NCBI GenBank assembly: GCA_024233575.1
Contig: JACKPN010000008.1
Location: 1-64,000 of the forward strand
DNA length: 64,000 bases
Origin: Chlamydiales bacterium
Lineage (GTDB): Bacteria; Chlamydiota; Chlamydiia; Chlamydiales; Criblamydiaceae
Reading direction: 5' to 3'
Within the stretch, counting starts at the first letter, position 1; each line of letters starts with the position of its first letter. Below, piece by piece: positions 1 through 8,965 of the stretch. Both the position numbers and the translations under genes were made by a program. The notes below the pieces were generated by a model. That model saw only the letters and a program-made list of their open reading frames with translations. It was not told the origin of the DNA and ran no database searches.

Positions 1-416
1 TCGCGCTCTTCAAGCGTTTCTCCGAAACATACGATGGGTTTTAGTCCATCGGCAAGGGCGCGCTTCACCTTTTTATTGATAAAAGCGCTTGTTTCGCCAA
101 AAATATGACGTCTCTCCGAATGCCCTAGAACTACGAACTTGGCGCCTGCCTCTAATAGCATCTTACCGGCGATTTCTCCGGTGAAAGCTCCTTCATCGGC
201 GTCATTCATATTCTGCGCTCCGACTGTGATATGGCTGTTGCCGTTCAGCGCTTCGACAACAGGATGAATCGTCGTAAAAGGAACAGCAAGAAATACCGAA
301 GCCTGCGACTGTGCTACTTTAGGTGCAAGCGCATTGACAAAATCGACAGCTTCCTTCGCTGTTTTGTGCATTTTCCAGTTCCCGGCAATGACTACGGGGC
401 GCGAAGCGAATGTCAT
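1..416 (-). CDS. tpiA: triosephosphate isomerase, N-terminal part (runs off the window)
   Basis: This glycolytic enzyme interconverts dihydroxyacetone phosphate and glyceraldehyde 3-phosphate in the cytoplasm. Reading the minus strand from the ATG at 416 gives the family start with GNWKMH (substrate lysine) and, near residue 100, GHSERR. About 138 residues are present, so the catalytic glutamate and the C-terminal half lie outside the window. A second in-frame ATG at 422 is possible, but the GGGAG motif is better spaced for 416. The order tpiA, xseA, xseB, dxs is as remembered from Chlamydia, except that tpiA is divergent here and a response regulator lies between. Confidence 0.93.
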   Translation of the reverse strand, partial: MTFASRPVVIAGNWKMHKTAKEAVDFVNALAPKVAQSQASVFLAVPFTTIHPVVEALNGNSHITVGAQNMNDADEGAFTGEIAGKMLLEAGAKFVVLGHSERRHIFGETSAFINKKVKRALADGLKPIVCFGETLEER

Positions 417-500
417 GATCATCTCCCAATTTCACATAAGGAATAGTCATTATAACTTGTTCTAATGGTGAATTCAATAGAATTTTAGAAAACGCTTAAA

Positions 501-887
501 TCAGTTAAGGTATTTATTTAATAACGCTTCCAGACTCTCAAAATCTAGAGGTTTGGCGAGATAGGCGTCCATTCCTGCTTCAAGGCAGCGTTCTCGATCT
601 CCGGGCATAGCACAGGCGGTCAATGCGATGATCGGGATCCGCTTTCTTTGTGTTGCACGGATTTCACGTGTCGCCTCATAGCCATCTTTTACAGGCATCA
701 TGATGTCCATCAAGATGAGATGAAAGTCTCCTTCGAGAGCGAACCTGACCCCCTCATCGCCATTGGCAGCTATGGTAACTTCACACTCCATCAATTGAAG
801 GATCCCGATGATCAATTCTTGATTAAGGTAGTGATCTTCAACTACTAAAACCTTTTTTCCCGGGAATTTTGAGACCGATCCGCTCAT
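501..887 (-). CDS. stand-alone CheY-like receiver domain protein
   Basis: At 128 residues this is a single receiver domain with no output domain. The acidic pair E17/D18, the phosphoacceptor D61 in LMDIMMP, T90 and K112 in AKP are all present, so it should be phosphorylatable. The closest style is the receiver of hybrid histidine kinases (MDxxMPxxDG, with ALTA before the lysine), so it may relay phosphate or bind a partner rather than DNA. No kinase gene lies nearby. It is transcribed on its own between tpiA and xseA, opposite to xseA. Its partner and output are unknown. Confidence 0.9.
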   Translation of the reverse strand: MSGSVSKFPGKKVLVVEDHYLNQELIIGILQLMECEVTIAANGDEGVRFALEGDFHLILMDIMMPVKDGYEATREIRATQRKRIPIIALTACAMPGDRERCLEAGMDAYLAKPLDFESLEALLNKYLN

Positions 888-994
888 ATGCGCCTCCCAT
901 TCGCATCATGCCTCCTCTTCTTTTTTCCTGCACTTGCAAAATTTCATGAAAATCATGATTCTATAGATACTGTCTGTTCTGTACTGGAAAAATA

Positions 995-2350
995 ATGACC
1001 TCGCAAGCGAAAAAAGAAGCGCCGATCCTTTCTGTATCTCAGCTCACTCAAGCGATCAAGCTAAGCCTGGAATCGACCTTTCCTTTAATTTGGGTTCAGG
1101 GCGAGGTTAGTAATTTCAAGAAACAATCGTCTGGACATATGTACTTCTCTATCAAGGACGATCAAGCACAAATCAGTGCTATAATGTTTCGTGGCGATGC
1201 GATGAAGCTGAAGGCCCCTCCTAAAGATGGCGATCAAGTGATTGTCCGTGGCGAGCTGAACGTCTATCCCCCTTCAGGGAAATACCAGGTACTTGTCAGA
1301 GAACTGCGCCTTGCCGGCATTGGCGAGCTGCTTCTTCGACTTGAGGAGCTTAAAAAAGAGATTTATAAGCGCGGTTGGTTCAAGCCTGAGCATAAAAAAG
1401 CGATACCCCGTTTTCCCAAAAGGATCGGCGTTGTTACCAGCCCTACCGGTGCGGCGATACAAGATATCTTAAATGTGCTCACCCGCCGTTTCTCTGGCTT
1501 TCACTTGATCCTAAACCCTGTTCGTGTACAGGGTAGCGAAGCCGCCGGCGAGATCGCAAAAGCGATCAAGCAGTTCAACGACCACGATCTTGTCGATGTA
1601 ATCATTGTCGGTAGAGGCGGCGGCAGTATTGAGGATCTCTGGGCTTTCAATGAGGAGATCGTTGCTGAAGCGGTATTTCAGAGCCGCATACCGATCATTT
1701 GCGCTGTAGGGCATGAGACTGACCACTGCATCGCCGAATATGTTGCAGACGTCCGCGCACCTACCCCTTCCGCTGCTGCGGAGATGGTGATTGCCGAAAA
1801 AGAATCGCAAATTGATAAGCTGAGACAGCTTGATCGTCGGCTGCAGCAGACGATCCGGCACCAGCTGCGCCATTGCCGCCAGCAGTTGACAAGCATCGCC
1901 AAGCAGCCGATGCTGGCTTCACCATACGCGGTTCTTGGTATTTGGATGCAGCGTCTCGATGATATCAAACATCGGACCGATGTCTCGATGCAGCAGTTTT
2001 TGCAACAGAAAAAACTCGTCTTAAAAGGGCATCAGCAGCATATTCAAGCCTTAAATCCCATTACGCTGATCAGACAGTACGGCATCAAGTTGGAGCAGTA
2101 CCGCCGTCTTATCCTGCAGTCATGGAAGCAAAAACATGCCGAGCGTCAGCAGAAGTTGCTGTCCCTGACGAAAACACTGCAAGCGATCGACCCCAAAACG
2201 CTGCTTAGCAGAGGCTACAGTATTGCCTTTTCTGAAAAAGATGGTTCGGTTATAAGTTCGATACATCAACTGCGCCTTAATGATGAGATCCGCATCATGT
2301 TATCTGATGGGGAAGCAAAGTCAACCGTTAACGAGCTTCGGGGAAAGTGA
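995..2350 (+). CDS. xseA: exodeoxyribonuclease VII large subunit
   Basis: This is the catalytic subunit of exonuclease VII, which degrades single-stranded DNA to oligonucleotides during repair. At 451 residues it has normal length. The first 110 residues form the OB-fold nucleic-acid domain (LIWVQGEVSNF, GHMYFSIKD). The catalytic core follows, with GVVTSPTGAAIQDIL near 145-160, VGRGGGSIEDLWAFNEE near 205-222 and CAVGHETDH near 236. A long coiled-coil arm comes next, and the end has the family motif LSRGYSI. It overlaps xseB by four bases, so the two subunits are probably translationally coupled. Confidence 0.96.
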   Translation: MTSQAKKEAPILSVSQLTQAIKLSLESTFPLIWVQGEVSNFKKQSSGHMYFSIKDDQAQISAIMFRGDAMKLKAPPKDGDQVIVRGELNVYPPSGKYQVLVRELRLAGIGELLLRLEELKKEIYKRGWFKPEHKKAIPRFPKRIGVVTSPTGAAIQDILNVLTRRFSGFHLILNPVRVQGSEAAGEIAKAIKQFNDHDLVDVIIVGRGGGSIEDLWAFNEEIVAEAVFQSRIPIICAVGHETDHCIAEYVADVRAPTPSAAAEMVIAEKESQIDKLRQLDRRLQQTIRHQLRHCRQQLTSIAKQPMLASPYAVLGIWMQRLDDIKHRTDVSMQQFLQQKKLVLKGHQQHIQALNPITLIRQYGIKLEQYRRLILQSWKQKHAERQQKLLSLTKTLQAIDPKTLLSRGYSIAFSEKDGSVISSIHQLRLNDEIRIMLSDGEAKSTVNELRGK

Positions 2351-2601
2351 AAAAAGAGCTAAGTTTTGAATCGGCATTCAGCCGTTTAGAAGAGATTTTG
2401 GAGAAAATGAACTCCGGTACCGTAACTTTGGATGAGTCATTGACGCTCTACGAGGAAGCCGACAAGCTAATCACTTCTTGCGGTAAGCGGCTTGCCGACG
2501 CAGAAAAAAAGATCGAAGTACTCATCAAAAAACGAGATGGCGAGTTGGAAATGGATCGCAACAAGAAGCCGATGACAGAAGAATTTGATCCTGAACAATA
2601 A
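2347..2601 (+). CDS. xseB: exodeoxyribonuclease VII small subunit
   Basis: This 84-residue non-catalytic subunit is needed for a working exonuclease VII complex. The motif FESAFSRLEEILEKMNSGTV followed by LDESLTLYEEADKL is diagnostic for the family. The start codon is GTG at 2347, inside the xseA stop (GTGA overlap). The tail after residue 65 is charged and poorly conserved, which is normal. dxs follows 20 bases downstream, so the three genes look like one transcription unit. Confidence 0.94.
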   Translation: MKKELSFESAFSRLEEILEKMNSGTVTLDESLTLYEEADKLITSCGKRLADAEKKIEVLIKKRDGELEMDRNKKPMTEEFDPEQ

Positions 2602-2621
2602 TATCACTGAGGGTCAAATTC

Positions 2622-4526
2622 ATGAACTACCAGATACTCGATACAATTAGCGGTCCTGAAACATTAAAGCATCTTACTGTCGATGAGCTCAATCAGCTTG
2701 CCGACGAGATCCGCCATCGCATCATCAATGTACTTTCGATTACCGGTGGACACTTAGCCTCTAATTTGGGGAGCCTGGAGCTGACCATTGCTCTCCATCG
2801 TGTCTTCAACTCCCCTGAAGATAAATTTATTTGGGATGTCAGCCATCAGACTTACACCCATAAAATCCTTACCGGAAGAAATGACCGTTTAGAGACGATC
2901 CGCCAATACAAAGGATTGTGCGGGTTTAGCAATCCTAAAGAATCGCCGCACGATCATTTTCACGCCGGCCACGCGGGAACAGCCTTGTCGCTAGCGCTAG
3001 GAATGGCAAAAACTCGCGACTTGAACAACCGCAACGAATATATTATTCCCATCATCGGTGATGCTACGCTGACATGCGGCATGTCGCTAGAAGCTTTCAA
3101 CAACGTGTCGCGCGATATGAAACGATTTGTTGTTATCCTCAACGACAACGAGATGTCGATCTCCAAAAATGTCGGTCAGATCACCAATATCCTTAGTCGA
3201 ATGGTAAGCAACCCCACAACAAACAGAATCCACCAAGAGTTGGATTCGATCATCTCTCGCTTGCCGGGATGCGGAGGGATTCTATCGAAACAAGGACGCA
3301 AGGTAGCGGAATCGCTGAAGAACCTTTTCAGTTCCGCAGCCTACTTTGAACAGTTCGGATTATCATACTTGGGACCTTTTGATGGGCATAACATCGGTGA
3401 GCTTATCAGCGCTTTTGAGCGCATTAAAGACTCGAACTGGCCTGTTGTTCTTCATCTGTTGACCAATAAAGGGCAAGGGATGGAGAAGGCGATTGAAAAC
3501 CCCGTCACCTATCATGGGGCCAAACCATTCTGCCCCAATACGGGAAAGTTTCTGCCAACGCCTGAAACAAAACCAACATTCCCTAAAGTCTTCGGAAAAC
3601 ATCTTCTCAGCATGGCTGAAGAAGATTCTGACCTTGTCGTCGTCACCCCTGCAATGTCGGCAGGATCGTGCCTTGATGGGCTGATGGAAAAATTCCCTGA
3701 TCGCTGCATCGACGTTGGCATCGCCGAGGCTCATGCTGTTACCTATTGTGGCGGCATCGCGCATGGCGGCGATAAAAGAGTGGTCTGCTCCATCTACTCA
3801 ACGTTCCTGCAGCGAGGCTTCGACAACCTTTTCCACGATGTTTGCCTGCAAGAGCTTCCCGTTGTTTTTGCGCTTGACCGCGGCGGGATTGCCGGGGGCG
3901 ATGGAGTGACGCATAATGGCATTTATGATATCTCGTTCTTGAATGCGATGCCCAATATGGTGATCTGTCAGCCCAGGAACGGTACATTGCTCCGTGAACT
4001 GCTCAATTCCGCTTTCTCATGGGAGAGACCGACAGCAATCCGCTATCCCAACCTGCCGACCGAAGATAATCCGTCGAAAGATTCGAGAGAATTGGGAAAA
4101 GGCGAGGTTCTCGCTGAAGGCAGCGACATTCTCATCATTACGCTTGGCCATCTGGCAGAAACAGGCATGGAACTACGTTCGTTGATTCAGGAACAACATG
4201 GAATCACTGCGACACTGATGGATGCGATCTTCGTCAAACCACTCGATACCGAGCTCCTTTGCAATTTGTTGGCAACCCACCAGAAAGTGATTACCATCGA
4301 AGAACATTCTGTCACATCAGGACTCGGAGTCATTATTAACAGCTTTCTGATGGCTCAGGGCTATCACCATGTTGAAGTGGTCAACTGCGGTATTCCTGAA
4401 GCTTTTATCGAGCATGGCAAACATAGTCTATTGATGGATGAAATAGGGTTAACGCCTAAGAAAATATTGAAAACAGCAACCCGTCAATTTGATTTGTCGA
4501 CACAGCCGGAACATGTTTCCTCATGA
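2622..4526 (+). CDS. dxs: 1-deoxy-D-xylulose-5-phosphate synthase
   Basis: This thiamine-diphosphate enzyme condenses pyruvate with glyceraldehyde 3-phosphate in the first step of the non-mevalonate isoprenoid pathway. The 634 residues match the family length. DVSHQTYTHK near residue 70 gives the cofactor-binding histidine. The magnesium/thiamine motif appears as GDATLTCGMSLEAFNN near 146, where most relatives have GDG-A, a small deviation. GIAEAHAV near 370 contains the catalytic glutamate. The C-terminal transketolase domain is complete. The stop overlaps the next start as ATGA. Its product feeds the prenyl synthase encoded at 21.7 kb. Confidence 0.95.
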   Translation: MNYQILDTISGPETLKHLTVDELNQLADEIRHRIINVLSITGGHLASNLGSLELTIALHRVFNSPEDKFIWDVSHQTYTHKILTGRNDRLETIRQYKGLCGFSNPKESPHDHFHAGHAGTALSLALGMAKTRDLNNRNEYIIPIIGDATLTCGMSLEAFNNVSRDMKRFVVILNDNEMSISKNVGQITNILSRMVSNPTTNRIHQELDSIISRLPGCGGILSKQGRKVAESLKNLFSSAAYFEQFGLSYLGPFDGHNIGELISAFERIKDSNWPVVLHLLTNKGQGMEKAIENPVTYHGAKPFCPNTGKFLPTPETKPTFPKVFGKHLLSMAEEDSDLVVVTPAMSAGSCLDGLMEKFPDRCIDVGIAEAHAVTYCGGIAHGGDKRVVCSIYSTFLQRGFDNLFHDVCLQELPVVFALDRGGIAGGDGVTHNGIYDISFLNAMPNMVICQPRNGTLLRELLNSAFSWERPTAIRYPNLPTEDNPSKDSRELGKGEVLAEGSDILIITLGHLAETGMELRSLIQEQHGITATLMDAIFVKPLDTELLCNLLATHQKVITIEEHSVTSGLGVIINSFLMAQGYHHVEVVNCGIPEAFIEHGKHSLLMDEIGLTPKKILKTATRQFDLSTQPEHVSS

Positions 4527-6052
4527 AGCGGTTATCTTTTTTTCTTTTATTTTTTCTAAGGCTTCAATTCCTTCTTGCCGAAGCTGATCCTGCAATTTTT
4601 CGCGAGTATGATATCCGAGGAATTGTTGATGAACAGATAGCTGTAGAGGACATCCCCGACATTGCTTTAGCGATCGTTACCTATCTACGTACGGTCGATA
4701 ATACAGTAAAAACGCTTGCTATCGGTAGCGATGGGCGCGTACACTCCCCTCCTATCAAAGCTGCAATGGTAAATACGCTTCTTAAGCATGGCTTTGACAT
4801 CATAGATATCGGCACCTGTACCACGCCTGTCATGTACTATGCCTCGCACAAGCTTTCAGTCGATGCTGCTCTTATGATCACTGCATCGCATAATCCAGGA
4901 AACTACAACGGCATAAAAATCAGGCTCGGTCAACGCGCAGTATCCGGTGACGAGATCCGCACTATCCGTGACTTCTATTTCAGTAAATCCTTCATCTCTA
5001 TGTCTCCTCAGCTAGGAGTATGCAAAGACTATGACCTGATTACCGACTACATTGACTATCTTGCAACGCACTTCTCTCATCTTGTCGGAAAGAAAATAGA
5101 TGCAGTCATCGACTGTGGCAACGGCGCTGCCGGAACCGTGCTGCCGGCGCTAATCAAAGCCATGCAGTGGGAAGATTCGGTGAGCCTTCTTTTTTCTGAA
5201 GTCGACGGAACATATCCCAACCATGTTGCCGACCCCACATCAGAAAAAAACATGGCCGATCTCAAGAAAGTCGTGTTGAACTCACCTGGTTGGATTGGGA
5301 TTGGACTTGACGGAGACTGCGACCGGATGGCGCCGATGACATCAAAAGGACTACTTATCAAAGGCGATCAGCTGCTCGCTCTTTTTTCCAAACCGTTATT
5401 GGAAAACAATCCCGATTCACGTGTAGTCTTTGACATCTCCAGCTCGTTATTCTTGCATCAGTTGATAAAAAATTGGGGAGGGACTCCCCTTATTGCTAAA
5501 ACAGGAATCAGCAACGTCAGTAAAATGATGTCTGATAATCATGCTGCCATTGGCGGAGAGATCAGCTGTCACACCATTTTCTCTGATCGCTATTTTGGCT
5601 TTGATGATGGTATTTACAGTATGATGCGACTTTTTGAAATGCTGCATGAGTCAAAGCTAACTCTTGAAGAAATGGTGGCTATTCTGCCGAATTGCGTGAG
5701 CAGTCCTACGTACCGTCTGCCTTGCGAGCGGTCTGCATGCCTGGAATTGATTGATGAACTCTATCAAGAATTGTCTTGCGAGGAAGGTACCGAAATCATC
5801 GCCATCGATGGTATTCGCATTCATTATCCTGACGCCTGGGCGATTGTTCGCCCCTCCAACACTGAGCCCTTAGCGAGCATCCGCTTTGAAGGGCGCACAC
5901 AACAAGATCTTGAATGGATTGAGGAACGGTTTGCCCCGATAATCAATCGTTATGTTGAATTTATTGGCTCTCCTAAACCTGTAATGCTGGAGAGTGACTG
6001 TTCTCCAAAGCAAAAAAGATTTGTAGAAAGTCTTCGGAATATTCGGTCATGA
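4523..6052 (+). CDS. phosphomannomutase/phosphoglucomutase family protein with signal-like N-terminus
   Basis: This alpha-D-phosphohexomutase should move phosphate between C6 and C1 of a hexose. All family motifs are present: FREYDIRG near 26-33, TASHNP with phosphoserine S122, the metal loop DGDCDR, the sugar loop GGEISCH and the phosphate site RPSNTEP near the C-terminus. It is 509 residues, slightly long. The unusual part is the first 20 residues (MKRLSFFLLFFLRLQFLLAE), which look like a signal peptide or membrane anchor. Known members are cytoplasmic. No later ATG, GTG or TTG lies in frame before the family domain, and the ATG overlaps the dxs stop (ATGA). The 3' end overlaps the opposite gene by 80 bases. 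Confidence 0.88.
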   Translation: MKRLSFFLLFFLRLQFLLAEADPAIFREYDIRGIVDEQIAVEDIPDIALAIVTYLRTVDNTVKTLAIGSDGRVHSPPIKAAMVNTLLKHGFDIIDIGTCTTPVMYYASHKLSVDAALMITASHNPGNYNGIKIRLGQRAVSGDEIRTIRDFYFSKSFISMSPQLGVCKDYDLITDYIDYLATHFSHLVGKKIDAVIDCGNGAAGTVLPALIKAMQWEDSVSLLFSEVDGTYPNHVADPTSEKNMADLKKVVLNSPGWIGIGLDGDCDRMAPMTSKGLLIKGDQLLALFSKPLLENNPDSRVVFDISSSLFLHQLIKNWGGTPLIAKTGISNVSKMMSDNHAAIGGEISCHTIFSDRYFGFDDGIYSMMRLFEMLHESKLTLEEMVAILPNCVSSPTYRLPCERSACLELIDELYQELSCEEGTEIIAIDGIRIHYPDAWAIVRPSNTEPLASIRFEGRTQQDLEWIEERFAPIINRYVEFIGSPKPVMLESDCSPKQKRFVESLRNIRS

Positions 6053-7343
6053 TGTCTTCGATTAATCCATAAGCGTCGGATGGTAATCCTCCGAATTCGA
6101 TATCTAATTCATTAAACAACACCTTTTCTAGTGACATCAAAATGGTATTTTTAAAACAATTAACAAGCCTTTCCTCATGTCCACGATACGCTTCTAGTTC
6201 TAAGGTATTGTCGATATCAACCACGGCAGAATAATCAAATCCAAAATATCTAATTTTATAGCCGTTTTGATCTTCAACCACCGCCAGGTTAAATGAATCA
6301 CCCCAAAACGGTAGTCCATAATAGATCAGCTTGGAAATATCTTCCATTAACGTATCGATAACCGGTCCCCAATTTTTTGCATCCCATATATCAGCTTGGT
6401 TTGTAAACAATTTCTCTTGCCATTTTGTGCTATAGGAATTCTTTCTATCGACTACATATATGCCTCTTTTGGCAAGTTCATCGAAGCTGTCTGTGACATA
6501 GGCAGGAAAATAGGACTCTGATTGCTCATTCGAAGAAACATAAACTTTTTCTGCAGCAACACCTAGCAAGCCGATCTTTTTAAGGTTGTCGGCCATTCGA
6601 CATTGTGTTTGTACTGTTTCAGGCCAATGCCGGTAGTTTTCTTCCATGTTTTTTGTCATTAAGAGAGCCTTGCCATCTGATACCTCTATTGCCGTTTTAC
6701 TGCCTCCTGAACCGAGCATTTGCAGAAGCGGCTCTTTGATTTTTTTACCGTCTTTTCCATATCGTAAATAGAGAAATATTTGCGAATCATCAGGTTGCTT
6801 ATTTTCGTCTCCCATAAAGGAATAATGATCTGCATTCCAGAACCTGTCTTTTGTTGAAATAACCTCTCTTATTTCAACATAATCTTTCGAATCGACGGTT
6901 TCCGGTACGTCGGTTGACTCTAAAGAGAGATTTCTCGGTGGTTTTGCAGGCAGCGGAGGCAATCCCTTTCCTTCTTTGGCAAGCTTGTTCATTAGGGAAA
7001 ACAACGTCACAACAGTCTTAGGTTGCGGAACCGAAGAGGCTACATTTTCAACAATTGGCAGTTTTGGGGTCTCTTGATCAAAATTCTCTACACGCTTTTG
7101 TTGATCTTGCTTTTTCCATTCTTTTGCAGCTAAAACAACAGGGATAATCCCGATGATCGTAGAGGACAAAATTACCGCCAGAAAAATTGCTAAAATTTTT
7201 CGATTTTTCCTGTCGTCGTCACTTCCCTCTGGGACTCTAAACCATTTAACGGCTCTTGTGTTCCAAGAACTCTCAGTTTTAACTTGATCTACTTCATTTT
7301 CTAAATATGAATGTTCACCGGTAAATCTGGTATTTTCTATCAT
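5973..7343 (-). CDS. single-pass membrane protein with possible degenerate kinase-like domain
   Basis: I do not recognise this 456-residue protein with certainty. It has a charged cytosolic-looking N-terminus, one clear membrane segment at about 49-73, a proline-rich linker near 125-140 and a C-terminal domain. That domain shows a glycine-rich loop (QMLGSGGSKTAIEV, 208-221), then WGDSFNLAV (D349, N352), then YFGFDYSAVV (D370). This order resembles a P-loop, catalytic loop and metal-binding aspartate of a protein-kinase-like fold, but the D-to-N spacing is shorter than usual and the ATP lysine is not obvious. It may be an inactive or atypical kinase. Its base composition is more AT-rich than its neighbours. 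A chlamydia-specific protein of another fold is the main alternative. Confidence 0.6.
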   Translation of the reverse strand: MIENTRFTGEHSYLENEVDQVKTESSWNTRAVKWFRVPEGSDDDRKNRKILAIFLAVILSSTIIGIIPVVLAAKEWKKQDQQKRVENFDQETPKLPIVENVASSVPQPKTVVTLFSLMNKLAKEGKGLPPLPAKPPRNLSLESTDVPETVDSKDYVEIREVISTKDRFWNADHYSFMGDENKQPDDSQIFLYLRYGKDGKKIKEPLLQMLGSGGSKTAIEVSDGKALLMTKNMEENYRHWPETVQTQCRMADNLKKIGLLGVAAEKVYVSSNEQSESYFPAYVTDSFDELAKRGIYVVDRKNSYSTKWQEKLFTNQADIWDAKNWGPVIDTLMEDISKLIYYGLPFWGDSFNLAVVEDQNGYKIRYFGFDYSAVVDIDNTLELEAYRGHEERLVNCFKNTILMSLEKVLFNELDIEFGGLPSDAYGLIEDIMTEYSEDFLQIFFALENSHSPALQV

Positions 7344-7561
7344 AACAAACCTATTTGCTTTTTAAAGGTATAATTATATGTTTTTATTTTATTTTTTATA
7401 TAAAGATTTTATTAAAACATTGAGATCATGATAAATGAGAGATCAAAGTTGCCTAAATACCGATTTTTCAATTAAATAGAGGGTAGAGTCTGCTAAATTT
7501 GCACCTCGACATTCAGTCGGGCAGCAAAGGCTCGATAAAACGGATAAAAGGACCCCGCATC
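7344..7561. other. AT-rich divergent intergenic region
   Basis: These 218 bases separate the divergent membrane-protein gene and nadK and should hold both promoters. The first 100 bases are strongly AT-rich. I could not fix a promoter pair with confidence. An open frame from a TTG at 7499 leads into nadK, but it adds 21 atypical residues and is not taken as the start. Confidence 0.5.
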
Positions 7562-8416
7562 ATGACCAAACAAAAAGTAATGGCGCTATTCCCAAATATT
7601 GGTAAGAGGCAGTCGAAAAGCATTGCAATCGGCATCCGAGAATATCTGGAGAATCGAGGTGTTAAGGTGGTCGTAGAGGATGAAGAAGCTGGCGAAATCG
7701 ATGCAGCTCCACTGTCTAGCGTGCCTGCTAAGGATATCACAATCGCCATCTCTCTTGGCGGTGACGGAACAATCTTGCGGCTGATCCATCGTCACATTGA
7801 CTTGGAAGCTCCTATCGTTGGGGTCAATCTTGGCAGTTTAGGATTCATGGCTGACGTCCCCGTGACAGAAATTTATCCGACATTGGAGAAACTCATCAAC
7901 GGTGAATATACTGTTCAGGAACGCATCATTCTTGAGGGGTCAACTGTTAACTGCGACAGATGCTTTGCAGTGAATGAGATCGCCGTTCACAGAGCGCGCA
8001 ACCCTTGCCTTGTCGATCTGGCAATCCATGTCGATGGTGCTTATCTCAACACATTTTCTGCTGATGGCGTGATCGTATCGACACCGAGCGGCTCCACCGC
8101 GTACTCTCTTGCCGCCGGCGGACCGATCCTTAGCCCCGAGTTGGAGTGCGTGGTGATTACGCCGATCAGCCCGCACACGATCTCTAATCGCCCGATCGTG
8201 TTGATGCCGAAAAAAGAGATCCAGATCCAATATCTCAGCGAACATGATCCTGTAGAAATTTCATACGATGGCTTCGCGCACTTCGAGATGGCCACCGGTG
8301 AGGTTTTCCGCATTCAACCTTCTAAACGCAAGTGTCGTTTGGTCAGCCTTTCTTTCCATGATTACTACTCCACGCTGCGTAAAAAGCTTGGCTGGACAGG
8401 CAAGCTCAAAGCGTAG
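7562..8416 (+). CDS. nadK: NAD kinase
   Basis: The enzyme phosphorylates NAD+ to NADP+, the only route to new NADP. The 284-residue protein carries GGDGT near 75 (catalytic aspartate), GVNLGSLGFM and STPSGSTAYSLAAGGPI, the signature motifs of the ATP-NAD kinase family. The ATG at 7562 is preferred over an upstream in-frame TTG at 7499 because the family domain begins directly after it and AGGA lies nine bases upstream. The gene is monocistronic, followed by a 350-base gap before the omc cluster. Confidence 0.94.
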   Translation: MTKQKVMALFPNIGKRQSKSIAIGIREYLENRGVKVVVEDEEAGEIDAAPLSSVPAKDITIAISLGGDGTILRLIHRHIDLEAPIVGVNLGSLGFMADVPVTEIYPTLEKLINGEYTVQERIILEGSTVNCDRCFAVNEIAVHRARNPCLVDLAIHVDGAYLNTFSADGVIVSTPSGSTAYSLAAGGPILSPELECVVITPISPHTISNRPIVLMPKKEIQIQYLSEHDPVEISYDGFAHFEMATGEVFRIQPSKRKCRLVSLSFHDYYSTLRKKLGWTGKLKA

Positions 8417-8767
8417 TTTTCTCTAGTTTCAAACAAATCACCTGTTAGTTTTCGTCGGCATTCGTTCGGAATGTTAGCGTTTGATTACCAAGGATTCAGC
8501 GCAACTTTCGTTATTCTACCCTAAAAATTTATGTATCTCTTCCTCAAGATTTTGCGACATGAGCTCAAAAAAAGTTTAAAGAAATTGTAAAATCTACTGG
8601 AAGAATTATTTCACAACGCGTATCTACAGAGGTAAAACCTTTTTATGAAATTTGTGTCGACTTCTACTCGGATGCTTGCAACCGAAAAGCGATAACAGAA
8701 TCGAGAAAGGGATTTGAAAAAGAAGTTAACTTTTTCCTAAACCAACAACAAAAATTGGAGTATTCCT
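8417..8767. other. intergenic region upstream of the omc cluster, with a possible gene remnant
   Basis: No confident gene lies here. From about 8531 there is an ATG-started frame (MYLFLKILRHELKK) that runs into a run of seven A at 8575-8581 and stops soon after. Shifting by -1 at that run opens a frame that stays open up to and past 8767, with normal-looking residues such as EVKPFYEICVDFYSDAC. This could be a frameshifted gene remnant or chance. The promoter of the omc genes is expected in the last part, but I cannot place it. Confidence 0.3.
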
Positions 8768-8944
8768 ATGTTGAAGAAACTAACAAAAATTGCTGCACTA
8801 GCAGCTGTTGCCTTCGTTTTAACCGGTTGCTGCTGCGACACAAATCCATGCTGCGACCCATGTCCAAAACCATGTTGCCAACAGCCTTGCTGCCCAAAGC
8901 CATGCCCTCCTAAGCCAGAGTGCAATCCTTGCCCTTGCTACTAA
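8768..8944 (+). CDS. small cysteine-rich lipoprotein, OmcA-like (copy 1)
   Basis: This 58-residue gene encodes a lipoprotein precursor: a lysine-containing start, a hydrophobic core and the lipobox LTGC with C21 as the lipidation site. The mature part is almost only Cys, Pro, Lys and Gln in repeated PCC/PKPC units. This matches the type of chlamydial OmcA, the 9-kDa cysteine-rich outer-membrane lipoprotein that is disulfide-linked with OmcB in the infectious elementary body. It is shorter than Chlamydia OmcA (about 88 residues). TTGGAG lies just upstream of the ATG. A strong terminator follows at once, so it can be transcribed as a very short separate message. Confidence 0.85.
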   Translation: MLKKLTKIAALAAVAFVLTGCCCDTNPCCDPCPKPCCQQPCCPKPCPPKPECNPCPCY

Positions 8945-8965
8945 GAGAGTAGTTGGCATTTGGGT

